Source of the DNA: Aspidapion aeneum
Lineage: Eukaryota > Arthropoda > Insecta > Coleoptera > Brentidae
Assembly: GCA_963576565.1 (NCBI GenBank)
Contig: OY755044.1
Span: 51,281,847-51,345,846, forward strand
Reading direction: 5' to 3'
Length of the DNA: 64,000 bases
Shown here: positions 61,682 to 64,000 of the stretch, piece by piece
How positions within the stretch are numbered: the first letter of the stretch is position 1
Layout: each line of letters opens with the position of its first letter
Notes under the pieces: model-generated
What the model saw: only the letters and a program-made list of their open reading frames with translations
What the model was told of the DNA's origin: nothing
The model's database searches: none
Translations under genes and position numbers: made by a program

Positions 61682-62533
61682 ATAGCTGTAAGAGCGTAGT
61701 AAAGGTATTGTTTTTGTAGTAAACTGATCATTTTAACTGAACCCTCTTCAGCTGCTTTTACCTGAAACCACTTTAAACCTTTGGTAATATAGTTTTATGA
61801 ATACTTAGATTATTTTTGGGGCATTAAATTCTAGATACAAGGACATAAGCCACACAAATAATCAGAAATATTAAAAATGCCGATTTGTTGTCAATTTTGT
61901 CCGTTTTTGCCATTTCTATTGGGGATTTTATCTGGTAATTTTTTTTTCGTTTCTTATATATTTCTAAATAAAAAAGTGTCACATTTGTCTATCTGCGCGA
62001 TGGTGCTCTATATCCAATTATTTATTCTAGCAAGCCATGTTTTTTTTAGAATTTCTATTAATTTTTTATACTTTACAATTATCAACAGAAATATTATGGT
62101 TGACGAACAAACCTGATATTTTTCTTTAATTAAAAAAAAAATTAAACAGCTTTTAAAAAAATTTAGGCAGTATATACAGGGTGGTCCCGTTTGTGAAGAA
62201 ATATAATAAATGTCAGTAAATCGCCTCTACGCCACAGAGCAGTTAACAAAAAATAAAGTAAGTTCTTGGAACCGTGGAAGGTACTGTATTGGTTGATATA
62301 GAGAAAACCCAAACGAACTCGCTCTTTTGCTTGTAGATATTAGCATGGTGTAAACGGCCTGCAAACGATATTCGCTCCATTGCATTAAAGACCAGCGGTA
62401 CAATAATTGGAAAATTTAAGGCGTCCCTAAAACAAAATTATTTTTTAAATAAAGCTAAAAAGCAGTGCAAAGAACTAACCACGTCAATTTTCCTCATAAT
62501 ATTAAAATAAATAAGTACTGCTTATTAGAGAAC
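61682..62533. other. AT-rich spacer with one isolated CAGGGTG end
   Basis: No gene is supported. TATA|CAGGGTGGTCCCGTTTG at 62177 resembles one end of a TA-flanked MITE, but no inverted partner was found. The 79-codon hydrophobic frame at 61877-62116 comes from T-rich sequence and is not convincing. Confidence 0.4.
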
Positions 62534-62683
62534 GTCCTTAAATTACGTAACGCAAAAATTCAGGATTTTTGACCCCCTCTCCCCCCCTCGTACCGCATTT
62601 TCAAGAAAAAACACATGAAAAATCATTGAGTGTAACGCAATGCCAAACCACCCCCCCCCTAGAGCGTTACGTAATTTAAGGAC
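62534..62683. mobile_element. MITE with perfect 20-bp inverted ends
   Basis: GTCCTTAAATTACGTAACGC at 62534-62553 is exactly mirrored at 62664-62683. The inside has C runs and no gene. Outward, similarity weakens (GAGAAC against the complement of AGGCCC), so the true ends may lie a few bases further, close to TTA words that would suit a PIF/Harbinger-type target. Confidence 0.75.
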
Positions 62684-62896
62684 AGGCCCTTTATTGTTAT
62701 AATAGTTTACCTATCATTATTGATGGTCTCCTTTTTACGTGAATATGAGTGTTCATATGTAATTGTGGATCTGTAAAGAATAATTTTGACATTAAATCTC
62801 AAAAAGAAATGGACCGACTAAACTTCCCTCCTAGCTAAGTGGCTACTGTAGAAGTCAATAGAGCTGCTTTAAGTTTTTAAATTAATATGTTTTAAA

Positions 62897-63165
62897 CAGT
62901 GGCGGATCCAGGGGGGGGCGGATCGAGGGGCGCCCCCCGAGAATTTTTTGAATATACAAAAAATTTGTAAAAAGTAATGTTTTTGCTAATAAAAATTCAA
63001 AATTTTTGCCTGCGGCGCATGAATGTGTCTATTGTTATTATCATCGAAATTACAACCACTGACTAATTCAATAAAATGCTGCTTAAAAAAATATATACCG
63101 TTTTTTACCAACAGAGAATGTCACCTAAAGTGGCACCCCCGAGAAGCACCTCTGGATCCGCCCTT
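62897..63165. mobile_element. hAT-type MITE, CAGTGGCGGATCC family
   Basis: The left end CAGTGGCGGATCCAG and the right end CTGGATCCGCCCTTG are near inverted copies. The 8 bp outside, GTTTTAAA and GATTCAAA, agree at 6 of 8 positions, a decayed hAT duplication. The inside has a GGGGGGGG run and GCGCCCCCCG and no gene. Confidence 0.65.
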
Positions 63166-64000
63166 GGATTCAAATATCTTAGGAAAAAAAGCTTGTTATA
63201 TTCTATTTAAAATATATTTTCATAAACCTTAAAATACTAAATACATTTTCTAGCTACTTTTTACTTTATTGAATATATTCTAATAAACAAATAGACTCTC
63301 AGGCAGGATAAAATATCCCTAATTTAGGTCAAAGTTACAAAAAAGAATTTTTTGACGTTATTTATACTTAAAAAAATAAGAAAAACATTAAAAAATTATT
63401 AAATTACTCACCCTGTCTCCGTGTTGGCTTTCGCAACTTTTGCTTCTCTTCCTTGGTCCGCAAACTCCTCATCATGAGTCACCAAGGTATCACTAAAATT
63501 TAACATGCAATTTTTATGATATATCATACGTGTAATGGTCATCTAGTTCAGTTTCGAGAAAAACCAAATAGTAGGATAACATGTATGTGTAAATATTTAA
63601 TTATTGATTTTTGCATTGTTTATACAGGGTGTCCCATAACTTAGGAGCCATAGGCCAACAGGTGATAGAGGAGGTCATGTCTGATAAAAACTTTCCGCAT
63701 GGGTTCATCAAAGTTGGAGATTTTTTAGACTTTTTTGATAATAACTTTTTAAAAACACCCAGTAAAAAATGAAATTGGCTAAAGTCGTTTATTAGAACAA
63801 GAGCAATAAATTGAATTAAAAATAATTTTTGAAAAAATTAATCGGTCAATTTTTTTCAGAAAAAACAAATTTTTTGGTATAAATTTTTGTAAATGCCATA
63901 TTTTATTTTTTGTAAATTTTTGGAGGTTATTTTGACAGCCTGTATCTTCTCAACTTGTACTTTTATAAAAAAAAATAATACTACATTTTTGAATTACAAT
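63166..64000. other. Gene-free end of the window with the start of another TA-flanked repeat
   Basis: No gene is supported. TATA|CAGGGTGTCCCATAACTTAGG at 63625 has the same end type as 85 and 50808; if it is a MITE or fold-back element, its other end lies beyond the window. Confidence 0.4.

Noticed and set aside
61877..62116. Small membrane protein gene
   Set aside because: The hydrophobicity follows from T-rich DNA, with no family match or context.

Overview
The window is repeat-rich, AT-rich animal nuclear DNA, and I could not identify a single host gene in it. The mix of elements (three BEL/Pao retrotransposons plus a remnant, a Gypsy element, Jockey/CR1-group and RTE-like LINEs, Penelope-like elements, hAT- and mariner-like MITEs) and a BEL/Pao primer binding site matching the 3' end of arthropod tRNA-Tyr point to an arthropod, most likely an insect with a large genome. 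A beetle is my guess; the sequence does not prove it. Start codons were chosen as ATG in a suitable context.

Region 1 (1-22.8 kb) is a deep nest. After a 137-bp MITE and the 3' end of a BEL/Pao element comes a Gypsy element (about 1605-22780). Its coding part (5663-9540) carries several frameshifts and stops. Its 3' LTR is split first by a Jockey/CR1-group LINE (10336-19093), then by a Penelope-like element (19259-22376) with 0.8-kb inverted arms and hammerhead-ribozyme-like folds. The LINE is itself split by an RTE-like element (12009-17434, 16-bp target duplication), whose 5' part holds an antisense remnant of a second Penelope-like family.

Region 2 (23.9-40.4 kb) is one short hAT-like element with an 8-bp target duplication (CTAAGCGC). 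It was blown up to 16.5 kb by two BEL/Pao insertions: A (24371-33297, itself carrying a Jockey/CR1-group LINE) and B (33554-40308). Each has its own LTR pair, 5-bp duplication, polypurine tract and primer site.

Region 3 (41.8-50.7 kb) is an RTE-like LINE fragment cut into three pieces. One insertion is another RTE element (42223-45474); the other is a 4.5-kb segment with clustered GTCC/CCGCACC motifs that looks like a DNA transposon, carrying a further RTE remnant and an hAT MITE.

Region 4 (50.8-53.7 kb) has two TA-flanked inverted-repeat elements 15 bp apart, the first with arms of about 440 bp. Region 5 (54.4-61.7 kb) is a 144-bp MITE interrupted by BEL/Pao element C. C has one uninterrupted 1807-residue gag-pol frame and LTRs differing by one base in 482, but the second catalytic Asp of its integrase is Glu. 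The rest (61.7-64 kb) is MITEs and unassigned AT-rich DNA.

The genes do not form a pathway: each polyprotein serves the mobility of its own element. The value of the window is its layered record of insertions.
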